Assembly (NCBI GenBank): GCA_913053845.1
Contig: CAJXGD010000008.1
Location: forward strand, 1 to 62,125
DNA length: 62,125 nt
Direction: 5' to 3'
From: an uncultured bacterium
GTDB taxonomy: Bacteria > Bipolaricaulota > Bipolaricaulia > RBG-16-55-9 > DRJF01
Part shown: positions 55,780 to 62,125 of the stretch, one piece after another
Layout: each line of letters starts with the position of its first letter
Numbering within the stretch: position 1 is the first letter of the stretch
Notes under the pieces: model-generated
Told to the model about the DNA's origin: nothing
What the model saw: the letters and a program-made list of their open reading frames with translations, nothing else
The model's database searches: none
Position numbers and translations under genes: made by a program

Positions 55780-56422
55780 CTACCCTGAACCAACAGGCTC
55801 GATAACAAAACCACCACCACAACTCGAGATCTGCTTGTACGTGACTTGCAATCTGGCACTCTCGCAGGTATCCGCCACCTCATCCGCTGCCCAGTAGTAC
55901 TCCTCTTCATCCTCACAAGTCTGCGCACTTTCTACGTGCTTGGTCTCGCGCTCCGGATGTTGGAAAAGCTATATCACCAACCACAATGCGCCCCTGTGCC
56001 GCAAGATGACGCTCGGTCAGCCCCTGAAGCAGCTTCACCTTCGTTGATAGGTCAAACTCGTGCAGTACGTATGCCACCACGATTCGGTCAAAACGATGAT
56101 CGAGTTCCGTAGGCCAATCACTTAACAGATCAGCTTGTACGAGTACAGCCTGCGGCAGTTTCTCGATCGCTTTTACGAGCATCTCGGCTGAGAAATCGAT
56201 GCCCCATATGTCACAACCCAAAGCCGCGAACCGGGCTGCCAGATTCCCTGTGCCAACCCCAAGGTCAAGTATCTTCATGCCGCATCGTGCACCAGCGGCT
56301 CGCGTGATTTCATCCAAGACCTGCTCATATCCATCGAATGGGAAGCTAACATCATCCTGGATTGATTGATCTTAGCGCTCTGCCCAGTCATCAAAGAGCC
56401 GAACGCGATGTTGATGATTCAT
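55780..56422 (-). pseudogene. SAM-dependent methyltransferase, two lesions
   Basis: Start MNHQHRVRLFDDWAER at ATG 56422, then TAA (56373-56375), then DQSIQDDVSFPFDGYEQVLDEI in the same frame. The class I core is intact (ILDLGVGTGNLAARFAALGCDIWGIDFS, VAYVLHEFD). A frameshift near 55913-55925 moves the C-terminus (EEEYYWAADEVADTCESARLQVTYKQISSCGGGF) into another frame. Two independent hits mean it is dead. Confidence 0.85.
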
Positions 56423-56450
56423 ATCCTCTCGACTCCACACGGAGAGTGCG

Positions 56451-56508
56451 GGCTAACGACCAAGCTCAGCGGTGCGGGTACCGCGTCCGCTGCAGCGCCT
56501 GGTTAGGC
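56451..56508 (-). other. attC: attC-like site 15 (58 bp)
   Basis: GGCTAAC (56451) to GTTAGGC (56502-56508), arms AAGCTCAGCGG and CCGCTGCAGCGC. Textbook short site. Confidence 0.92.
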
Positions 56509-56513
56509 AGTGG

Positions 56514-56708
56514 CTACCGGCTGCCGACCTCCGGCACCGAAAGGTTACGGCAAATCTTGCGAGCCAGCCTATTGGCGATCTCGGTATGCCGCGGCACGGC
56601 CTCAGCGGCGCCCGTGGTCGGATTACACCAGAGAGAATGAGAACGTCCCTCATGCTTGAGGTAGCAGCCGTGCCGCCGAAGATGCCTAAGCAGGTCGCCA
56701 CGCTTCAC
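56514..56708 (-). CDS. hicA: HicA-family mRNA interferase, copy 4
   Basis: 64 residues: MKRGDLLRHLRRHGCYLKHEGRSHSLWCNPTTGAAEAVPRHTEIANRLARKICRNLSVP. Catalytic SHSLW and PRHTEI are present. Here the toxin follows hicB (4-base overlap). Confidence 0.92.
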   Translation of the reverse strand: MKRGDLLRHLRRHGCYLKHEGRSHSLWCNPTTGAAEAVPRHTEIANRLARKICRNLSVPEVGSR

Positions 56709-56923
56709 TTCACCGTGACCGTCTCACGCACGGCGTCGGGCGGTACTCCGCGTAAGCCCTCTTCTCGCCGGTCCTGGAGGATGAGCGCGATGGCCTCTGC
56801 CAAATTCTCTCGCGCTTCGTCCTTGCTCTTCCCTTGGCCATTCGCTCCAGGGATCTCAGGACAGTAGGCGATGTACCACTCGCCGTCTCGTTCAATAATC
56901 GCCGTGAACTCATTGTGCATCAT
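56705..56923 (-). CDS. hicB: HicB-family antitoxin, copy 4
   Basis: 72 residues: FTAIIERDGEWYIAYCPEIPGANGQGKSKDEARENLAEAIALILQDRREE, the standard short HicB. First gene of the pair. Confidence 0.92.
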   Translation of the reverse strand: MMHNEFTAIIERDGEWYIAYCPEIPGANGQGKSKDEARENLAEAIALILQDRREEGLRGVPPDAVRETVTVK

Positions 56924-57000
56924 GGATGACTCCTAATAATTCCTCGTTGCCACCAGCGCTATGTCATGAGTCTACCGGAACATGTTCGCTGAATCAACTC

Positions 57001-57062
57001 GCCTAACGGCTCCGGCATCAGCTGCGGCGCGCAGCGCCGTCAGCTTTATGCCGTTGTTAGGC
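57001..57062 (-). other. attC: attC-like site 16 (62 bp)
   Basis: GCCTAAC (57001) to GTTAGGC (57056-57062), strongly palindromic (GGCATCAGCTGCGGCGC...GCGCCGTCAGCTTTATGCC). First site of the array in transcription order. Confidence 0.93.
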
Positions 57063-57077
57063 GTGTGACCGTGGTCA

Positions 57078-57518
57078 TCAAAGAACCCACATTCGAATCG
57101 CCAAGAGCATGAGGGCAAGAATCAGATAGAATGGCCACACCGATACCGATCCGCATGCCCTCAAGGCAGCCTTCATTGATCCACTCACGCCTCCGCCTGA
57201 TGTGACAATGAACACATCGTTGACTTCTGCGTTGCCCCGGTGCAGCTTGGCAATGAAGTCGTTGTATCGGTCACGAAACTGTCGCTCGATACCGAGGTAA
57301 TAGGCATCTAGCAAGAACAAGAGACCGACCGGCACCAGCGAGATCCAGATGTAGCCTGGGCGTCCCTTGTCTGCGATAACAACGATGATCGCAGACACAA
57401 GCGCAATGCACCACGTCTTGGCCCCAGCGCTGTTCGAAGCCATGCGGCCGATCACACCCTGAAGAATGGTCAGGTAGCTTTGAACCGCTGGTGAGTCGAA
57501 ATCAACAGGCCTTTCCAT
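57078..57518 (-). CDS. Small membrane protein paired with TIR-like gene
   Basis: 146 residues with three membrane segments (about 35-52, 57-78, 125-145) and a soluble loop (RYNDFIAKLHRGNAEVNDVFIVTSGGG). I recall this type next to TIR-like genes but cannot name a family; a SLATT-like pore-forming effector is one possibility. It begins 4 bases after the TIR-like stop, in the same cassette. Confidence 0.7.
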   Translation of the reverse strand: MERPVDFDSPAVQSYLTILQGVIGRMASNSAGAKTWCIALVSAIIVVIADKGRPGYIWISLVPVGLLFLLDAYYLGIERQFRDRYNDFIAKLHRGNAEVNDVFIVTSGGGVSGSMKAALRACGSVSVWPFYLILALMLLAIRMWVL

Positions 57519-57522
57519 CGCG

Positions 57523-57918
57523 TCACTTCAGAAGTTTCTTCAGATTCTCCCAGTTCCAGCGGTACACACGCCCGCCACCGGGAACCGCCCAGTTCTCGGA
57601 ACCATCCTTGTAGCCGATGATCTGGAACTTCTTCTTCTCAAGTTTATTCGCGATCTTGACCTCCTTAAGAACACCAGGGGCATTCTTAGTCTTCGAGCCA
57701 AGCATAACGATGAATACTTCCGACCGAGAGATGGCAGCCCGAGCTTTTTCGAGCCATGTTTTCTCGGGGGCTGCCTCCTTGAGCGAGTGATCCGCTACCT
57801 CGAACGGTGAGTCCTCAAGTCGCGACTGCCCGATGATAAAGTCTTTGAGCTTCTTGTCATGGTACATTCGGAGTAGGCAGCCATCGGAGGTATAACCATC
57901 CTTGGGTACGGATACCAT
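57523..57918 (-). pseudogene. TIR-like (MTH538/ThsB-type) gene, 5' end lost to IS110
   Basis: 131 codons remain. LKDFIIGQSRLEDSPFEVADHSLKEAAPEKTWLEKARAAISRSEVFIVMLGSKTKNAPGVLKEVKIANK fits the TIR-like DUF1863 family, including the SLKEAAPE and VIVMLG features. The family normally opens with a strand like VFISFD, which is missing: the first 20 residues (VPKDGYTSDGCLL) look like IS-end sequence, so the break is probably near 57865. The related ThsB is the sensor of the Thoeris anti-phage system. Confidence 0.65.
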
Positions 57919-59290
57919 CTAAGGAGGTTTACCACGATGACTACCCCACAGAAGTATAGATCAACGCTTACGCTGGTGGCAATCGATGTCGCCAAGGTTT
58001 GGAACATAGTGTTGCTGGAGGAGCCCAATGGCAAACAGCGGCGCTTTCGAGTGGCGAACACTCGCAATGATCATGATCGGCTGGTGTTGTTTTTGAGGAA
58101 CCAACCCGGTCAATGCCGCGTCGCTCTGGAACCCACGGGGGATTACCACCGTCCCTTGGCCTATCGCCTCCTCTCGGAGGGCTTTGAGCTGTATCTGGTC
58201 TCCTCTGTGGCGGTGGCCCGATTCCGGGAGGCGCTGTTTAACTCCTGGGACAAGAACGACTCGAAGGATGCGGCCGTGATTCTGGATCTGCTTAAGCAAG
58301 AAAAGCTGCTTCGTTACTATGATCCAATCGTAACCGGGAGTCACGATTTGCAGGAGATCTCCAAGACATACACACAGGTTACCCTGGCCAAAACTCGCCT
58401 ACAGCACAGTATCTTAACTCATTTCCTTCCGCTGTATTGGCCAGAATTCGGGCGCTACTGGCATTCCTCACGGGCCAATTGGTTCGCCTCCTTTCTACTC
58501 CGCTTCCCTGTTCCAGAATTGGTCCGTCGAGTTGACCGTAAGACCTTCATCCAAGAGGCTGGGGAGCTGGTAGGGCGGAAGGTAAACAAGCGCGCCAAGC
58601 TTGAGGAGATTTACCAGCTTGCACACGAAACGATTGCACTACCCATCGCTCCAGAGAGCTTTGCCGTGCAGGCCTTTCGCCTGCAACTGGCACGTTACCT
58701 GTCGCTGAATCAACTGCGCAGTCAACTGGAAACCTGGGCCCAGGAGGTGCTCAGTGAGAACAAAGACTCCCAACTGCTTCAGAGTATTCCTGGGATAGGT
58801 CCGGTGTTGGCGCTGATGATCCTGGCCGAAGCCGGAGACCTGCGCCGCTTCGGACACCACCGTCAGTTTCTCAAGTTCTGCGGTCTGGATCTGGCCAAGA
58901 GTCAATCAGGAGCTTGGCGTGGGAAAGAGCGATTATCCAAGCGTGGCAATGCACGCCTGCGTTATGCGTTCTGGCTGGCGGGAACTGTCGCTGTACGCAT
59001 GCGCGAGTAACTCGTTTCGGGAGAAGTACCAGCGCTACATCCGACCCGATCCCAGCGACCCCGACCGCAAGCGCAAGGCATTGACGGCAGTAACGGCCAA
59101 GATGGCCCGGGTGGCTTATGCAATTGTGAAGACAGGCGTTCCCTATCGCGCGTATTTTGCAGCTGCGGTACCCAGTGGATCGATTCCGCTCAGTACGTCC
59201 GTAGAGGCCATTAGGACCTCGTAGATAATGCTTGGACCTTCCACTGGGTCCCCAGACTGTTTTAAGTACGGTGAGGGCCGCTAAGCGGCG
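57850..59290 (+). mobile_element. IS110-family insertion
   Basis: Transposase plus flanks. The left non-coding flank of about 85 bases cuts the TIR-like gene; the right edge lies after 59224 but no terminal repeats are clear, as usual for IS110. Such elements carry a guide RNA in a non-coding end; I cannot locate it by eye. Boundaries approximate. Confidence 0.7.
57937..59224 (+). pseudogene. IS110-family transposase, frameshifted near the C-terminus
   Basis: The main frame 57937-59010 (357 residues) has the RuvC-like DEDD part (VAIDVAKVWNIVLLEE, ALEPTGDYHRPLAYRL, WDKNDSKDAAVI) and the Tnp_IS110 C-terminal domain (QSIPGIGPVLALMILAEAGDLRRF, then RLSKRGNARLRYAFWLAG with the conserved Ser). The frame stops at VAVRMRE, while SFREKYQRYIRPDPSDPDRKRKALTAVTAKMARVAYAIVKTG continues in the +1 frame to 59224. 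It lost the last 70 residues by a one-base indel near 59005, or uses frameshifting. Ribosome site AAGGAGG upstream. Confidence 0.88.
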
Positions 59291-59308
59291 GACCCTGTGT
59301 CACTATGG

Positions 59309-59755
59309 TCAGACGGGGATCAAACAACGGTGGAAGCCCACGTTGGTACCGTTGGCAATGAAGTACGGCCAGGCCTTGCTTTGGGTGAGGCACAGGGGAG
59401 TCGTTTCTTCCCAAGGAGGGTTGACTCCAATGTTAGTACGTTGTCCCTGGGATCCAACGTCGTTCAAGATGTAGTCGGTGGGATTGAGCTGATTGTCCAT
59501 TTGAAGCGTTGCACTGAAGGTCTCCGTCGGCCCCTTGGGGATCGCCAAGCGCATCGCATCTATCAACTCTACGGTTGAGGGGTTAAGCTGCACGAGCGTG
59601 AAACTCTCTTGTCCTAGCTGAGTTTTGCCTTGTTGTATGACGAAAGTGCCTTGATCGATCACCGTTGTGCTGCTCTGGGCCATGCCGGCATACGCGATGA
59701 TAAAGCCTAAGAGAATCGTCAGCGTCAGCAAGCGCCATTGATGGATCTGCTTCAT
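59309..59755 (-). CDS. Exported protein, possibly C-terminally truncated
   Basis: 148 residues with a signal peptide (LLTLTILLGFIIAYAGMAQS). VIDQGTFVIQQGKTQLGQESFTLVQLNPSTVELIDAMRL resembles the first half of the 257-residue protein at 60901 (LDRGTLVVRTFLGIDLAKEEFTFERL), so it is a short paralogue, perhaps cut by the IS110 insertion. Function unknown; probably periplasmic or surface. Confidence 0.65.
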   Translation of the reverse strand: MKQIHQWRLLTLTILLGFIIAYAGMAQSSTTVIDQGTFVIQQGKTQLGQESFTLVQLNPSTVELIDAMRLAIPKGPTETFSATLQMDNQLNPTDYILNDVGSQGQRTNIGVNPPWEETTPLCLTQSKAWPYFIANGTNVGFHRCLIPV

Positions 59756-60237
59756 GAGTATCTCCTTTTTCGTCTTTTGATTGTTATAATCAAACCAATG
59801 GAAGCACCGATCACCGGGAGTACCAGACCAGCGAGCACGATCTCAAGACCGGGCCAGAGTGGATAACGGGCTTCCAGGATATCCCGACCTCCGATGGCCA
59901 ATCCGAACCATCCGACTTCGGCCAGTACCGCACCCAGAAAGGCAAGCAGCACGCTACGGGACAGCCACCGCCACCCCAATCTTCTGGTACTGGCGACTCC
60001 CCAAGCCGTGCCTATGGCGATTCCTAGTCCACCCATGATCAAGATTGCCCAAACCAACAGGCGCGTCTCAGGTTCTGTCAGGTTGTCTAACTGTCCTCCG
60101 TGGAAGATGAGCTCGGTAACCGTAGCAAGCGTCCCTCCACTTAGGAGGCCAAGGCAAGCACCCGCTATGCCTCTGAGAAACTGTTGAGCATAGGGAACCG
60201 CGAGGCTTAGCAACTGCTTCTGCTGGGTTTCCCTCAT
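59752..60237 (-). CDS. Small membrane protein, paralogue A
   Basis: 161 residues, about four membrane segments. YAQQFLRGIAGACLGLLSGGTLATVTELIFHGGQLDNLTEPETRLLVWAILIMGGLGIAIGTAWGVAS and ARYPLWPGLEIVLAGLVLPVIGASIG are shared with the next gene upstream. No N-terminal signal. Overlaps the exported-protein gene by 4 bases. Unknown function. Confidence 0.75.
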   Translation of the reverse strand: MRETQQKQLLSLAVPYAQQFLRGIAGACLGLLSGGTLATVTELIFHGGQLDNLTEPETRLLVWAILIMGGLGIAIGTAWGVASTRRLGWRWLSRSVLLAFLGAVLAEVGWFGLAIGGRDILEARYPLWPGLEIVLAGLVLPVIGASIGLIITIKRRKRRYS

Positions 60238-60270
60238 TAATTCATCTCTTTGTGCTGAGATTATGTATCC

Positions 60271-60798
60271 TCAAAAGCCGTAGCCTATGAGAGCCCCGAT
60301 CGCGGGAAGCACAAGACCCGACAGCAATATCCCTAGGCCAGGCCAGAGCGGGTAGCGCGCCTTCATGATGTCTCGACTGCCAATGGTCAAGTGGAACCAG
60401 GCGGCTTCGGCCAACGAGGCCCCCAGGAAGGCCCGAGCGAGAGTGCCCAGACCGTAGCGCTCGCCAGCGCTGGCCACTCCCCAGGTAGCACCTGCGGCGA
60501 TCCCCAACCCACTCCCGATCAAGATCGTCCAAACGACGGATCGCGTCTCGGCTTTGTTCAGTTGGTCAAGCTGACCGTTATGGGCGATGAGCAGGGCGAC
60601 GGTTGCGAGTGTCCCTCCGCTGAGGAAACCGAGGGAAGCGCCCAATGTACCGCGCAAAAGCTGCTGTGCGTAAGGTGGTGACAATGGCTGCGGTTGAGGG
60701 TTTGCCGCCCAGACCGGCAGGGCGGAGTAGACCAGCAGGAGCAGGGCTAGGCCGACCCCTTGCCAGAGATGCTTCTCGTGGCGATTGATGTGCTGCAT
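60271..60798 (-). CDS. Small membrane protein, paralogue B
   Basis: 175 residues from ATG 60798 (AAGGAGG upstream); frame upstream belongs to the repeated leader. A cleavable-looking signal (GVGLALLLLVYSALPVWA) then the same core as paralogue A (YAQQLLRGTLGASLGFLSGGTLATVALLIAHNGQLDQLNKAETR). Tandem duplication; unknown function. Confidence 0.75.
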   Translation of the reverse strand: MQHINRHEKHLWQGVGLALLLLVYSALPVWAANPQPQPLSPPYAQQLLRGTLGASLGFLSGGTLATVALLIAHNGQLDQLNKAETRSVVWTILIGSGLGIAAGATWGVASAGERYGLGTLARAFLGASLAEAAWFHLTIGSRDIMKARYPLWPGLGILLSGLVLPAIGALIGYGF

Positions 60799-60802
60799 GT
60801 TT

Positions 60803-60878
60803 ACGACCTCCTTGTTTAGATTGATAGACATGATTCCTTGTAACGCATAGTTACAGTCAGACAATCAATCTTCAAAGC
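60803..60878. repeat. 76-bp direct repeat, copy A (leader)
   Basis: Matches 61679-61754 with about two differences. On the minus strand it holds ATG TCT ATC AAT CTA AAC and the AAGGAGG ribosome site of the downstream gene, so both genes share a leader, possibly with a promoter, encoding a short peptide MSINLNKEVV. Confidence 0.85.
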
Positions 60879-60900
60879 ACTCCCGTCGTCTCTCCTGATC

Positions 60901-61674
60901 TTAGTTCAAACCACCGGGGCGAGGACGCTGGGGACGCAGGATGGTGAACCCGTTGGGGAAAATGTCTTCCCTGAAGATGAATGGTTTCTCGTCCCCTTCG
61001 TTGCTAACCCCAATGAGCTTGCCTTCGTTGACCAATAATTCAAGGCCGCCATCTGTGATGTAGCGTTCAACTTGTGGCACCTTTTTGCCGACTCGAATGA
61101 ATAGGGGTTTCCCTTTGTAGATAATATCTGGTGAAGCCCGGAGTTGGCCAGGACTGAGCCCGGTGAAACTGAACTTGGCACCGGGACTCTGGGCTAGGCG
61201 CGCCTCGGCCATCAGGGGCAAGAGCACGAACTCGCTGAGCACGTTATTATCCAGTATGGCAAACTCCGTCTCAGTAGTCACTATCTTCCTACGTGTCCTC
61301 TGCTTATCGCCTTTGCCCCTAGTGCGGGTCATGGTTGCCGTCTTCCCCTGGACCTGAACGCTGACTGCGAGAGGACCCTGAATGTCCGTGCCCTGCCGCT
61401 GGTAGGAGATGAGACGCAGGTCTTTATCCAAGATGAAGGTCTCCGAGGTGCCAAAGAAGATGAGCAGCTTGATTTGCCCGCTGAGTTTAAAGTTCCCATT
61501 TTCCAGCCGCTCGAAGGTAAACTCCTCCTTGGCCAGGTCGATTCCCAAGAAAGTCCTGACGACCAGCGTTCCACGGTCAAGGACCTGCGCCTGTGCTGCC
61601 TGTGCTGACAGTACCCCTAACCACGAGACGATCAACAACGACAACAGGACGACACATAGCTTGCGTTGAGACAT
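60901..61674 (-). CDS. Exported protein of unknown function
   Basis: 257 residues from ATG 61674 (AAGGAGG at 8 bases). Signal LCVVLLSLLIVSWLGVLSAQAAQA, then a beta-rich domain: LDRGTLVVRTFLGIDLAKEEFTFERLENGNFKLSGQIKL...RLISYQRQGTDIQGP. Looks like a DUF-type lipid or polymer-related periplasmic fold, but I cannot name it. Paralogue of 59309. Own copy of the repeated leader. Confidence 0.72.
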   Translation of the reverse strand: MSQRKLCVVLLSLLIVSWLGVLSAQAAQAQVLDRGTLVVRTFLGIDLAKEEFTFERLENGNFKLSGQIKLLIFFGTSETFILDKDLRLISYQRQGTDIQGPLAVSVQVQGKTATMTRTRGKGDKQRTRRKIVTTETEFAILDNNVLSEFVLLPLMAEARLAQSPGAKFSFTGLSPGQLRASPDIIYKGKPLFIRVGKKVPQVERYITDGGLELLVNEGKLIGVSNEGDEKPFIFREDIFPNGFTILRPQRPRPGGLN

Positions 61675-61678
61675 TTTA

Positions 61679-61754
61679 ACGACCTCCTTGTTTAGATTGA
61701 TAGACATGATTCCTTGTAACGCATAGTTACAGCCAGATAATCAATCTTCAAAGC
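61679..61754. repeat. 76-bp direct repeat, copy B (leader)
   Basis: Second copy of 60803-60878, ahead of the exported protein gene; overlaps the end of the next gene upstream. Confidence 0.85.
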
Positions 61755-62125
61755 GTCTCCTCAGCGCTCGTTTGGTCATCCAGCGCAATAACCCTGTTGC
61801 CCCTAGAGCAATCAGCAGACCTAGCCCTAAGGCGGTAGGAACCGTCCAATTCCCCAGCAATTCGTGCCCTTTAGAAGAGTCATTGGTGTCCGAAGTGTAT
61901 CCAGACCCAAACGGGAATACTTGTCCCCCATCACTGTTGTAGACATAAGCGACCATAATGTGTGTGGGGAAGACTAACTTCAACGTACCGGAGGTCAGCA
62001 AGAAGAACGAGACCAAATAGAGCAAGAAGAACGGGAACGAGTATAAGTAACTTAGCGCCGCCGAGCTCAGCCAGCGGCCCACGCCCTTGGCCAGCAGCGG
62101 CGGCGAGGCCTTTTGAAATCCCTGG
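61741..62125 (-). CDS. Membrane protein, partial at window edge
   Basis: The frame remains open to the window end; GTG 62082 is only an internal possibility. Two membrane segments (YLYSFPFFLLYLVSFFLL; VPTALGLGLLIALGATGLL) flank a loop rich in Ser/Gly/Asp (YVYNSDGGQVFPFGSGYTSDTNDSS). C-terminus basic. Family unknown. Confidence 0.65.
   Translation of the reverse strand, partial: QGFQKASPPLLAKGVGRWLSSAALSYLYSFPFFLLYLVSFFLLTSGTLKLVFPTHIMVAYVYNSDGGQVFPFGSGYTSDTNDSSKGHELLGNWTVPTALGLGLLIALGATGLLRWMTKRALRRRFED

Overview
This is bacterial chromosomal DNA. It has sigma70-type promoters, Shine-Dalgarno starts, a 14-subunit-type complex I lacking NuoEFG, rpsB-tsf-pyrH, dnaB and a Tat-exported ABC binding protein. 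I cannot name the phylum from sequence alone. The core genes look GC-rich. The NuoEFG-less complex I, amino-acid importer and purine/carbamoyl-phosphate genes suit an anaerobic or facultative amino-acid and purine fermenter, which is inference.

Layout. 1-0.5 kb: decayed IS transposase. 0.56-0.82 kb: twelve DnaA-box-like 9-mers, a GC block, CTA trios and an AT-rich stretch, which together look like a replication origin, with no dnaA or dnaN beside it. 0.96-14.1 kb (+): two tandem GltD-like flavoproteins running into nuoA-B-C-D-H-I-J-K-L-M-N. 14.1-16.5 kb (-): rpsB-tsf-pyrH. 16.7-19.4 kb (+): dnaB carrying a 425-residue intein. 19.6-25 kb: branched-chain amino-acid-type ABC importer (binding protein +, livH-livM-livF-livG-type genes -). 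25.1-26.4 kb: 79-bp MITE, thioesterase and an unknown gene that shares a promoter block with the binding-protein gene.

26.4-51.3 kb (-) is a purine/molybdenum-hydroxylase catabolic operon with a strong promoter at 51.27 kb. It holds three xanthine-dehydrogenase-type subunits, serine dehydratase, a luciferase-like flavoprotein, an SsnA-type amidohydrolase and a threonine-synthase-like enzyme, then, after an interruption, a scrap of an M20 peptidase, a PLP enzyme, carbamate kinase, two carbamoyltransferases and a MoCo nucleotidyltransferase. It ends in a decayed nucleoside ABC transporter. The likely logic is: hydroxylate and open the purine, transfer a carbamoyl group, make ATP from carbamoyl phosphate, and release pyruvate and ammonia from serine or diamino acids.

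The operon is split at 32.1-42.4 kb, and is bordered again at 51.4-57.9 kb, by integron-type gene cassettes. About 17 attC-like sites (R'' GCCTAAC / R' GTTAGGC type) separate minus-strand genes: toxin-antitoxin pairs (MazF, HicAB x4, DUF4160/DUF2442, YefM-YoeB, PIN, DUF433/DUF5615), a RelA/SpoT gene with a nonsense codon, a deaminase-HATPase fusion, a 1268-residue putative defence protein, a phosphotransferase, a broken methyltransferase and a TIR-like/membrane pair. No integron integrase is visible, so this is a CALIN (cluster of attC sites lacking an integrase). An IS110-type element ends it at 57.9-59.3 kb. The last 3 kb (-) encode duplicated small membrane proteins and exported proteins preceded by a repeated leader.
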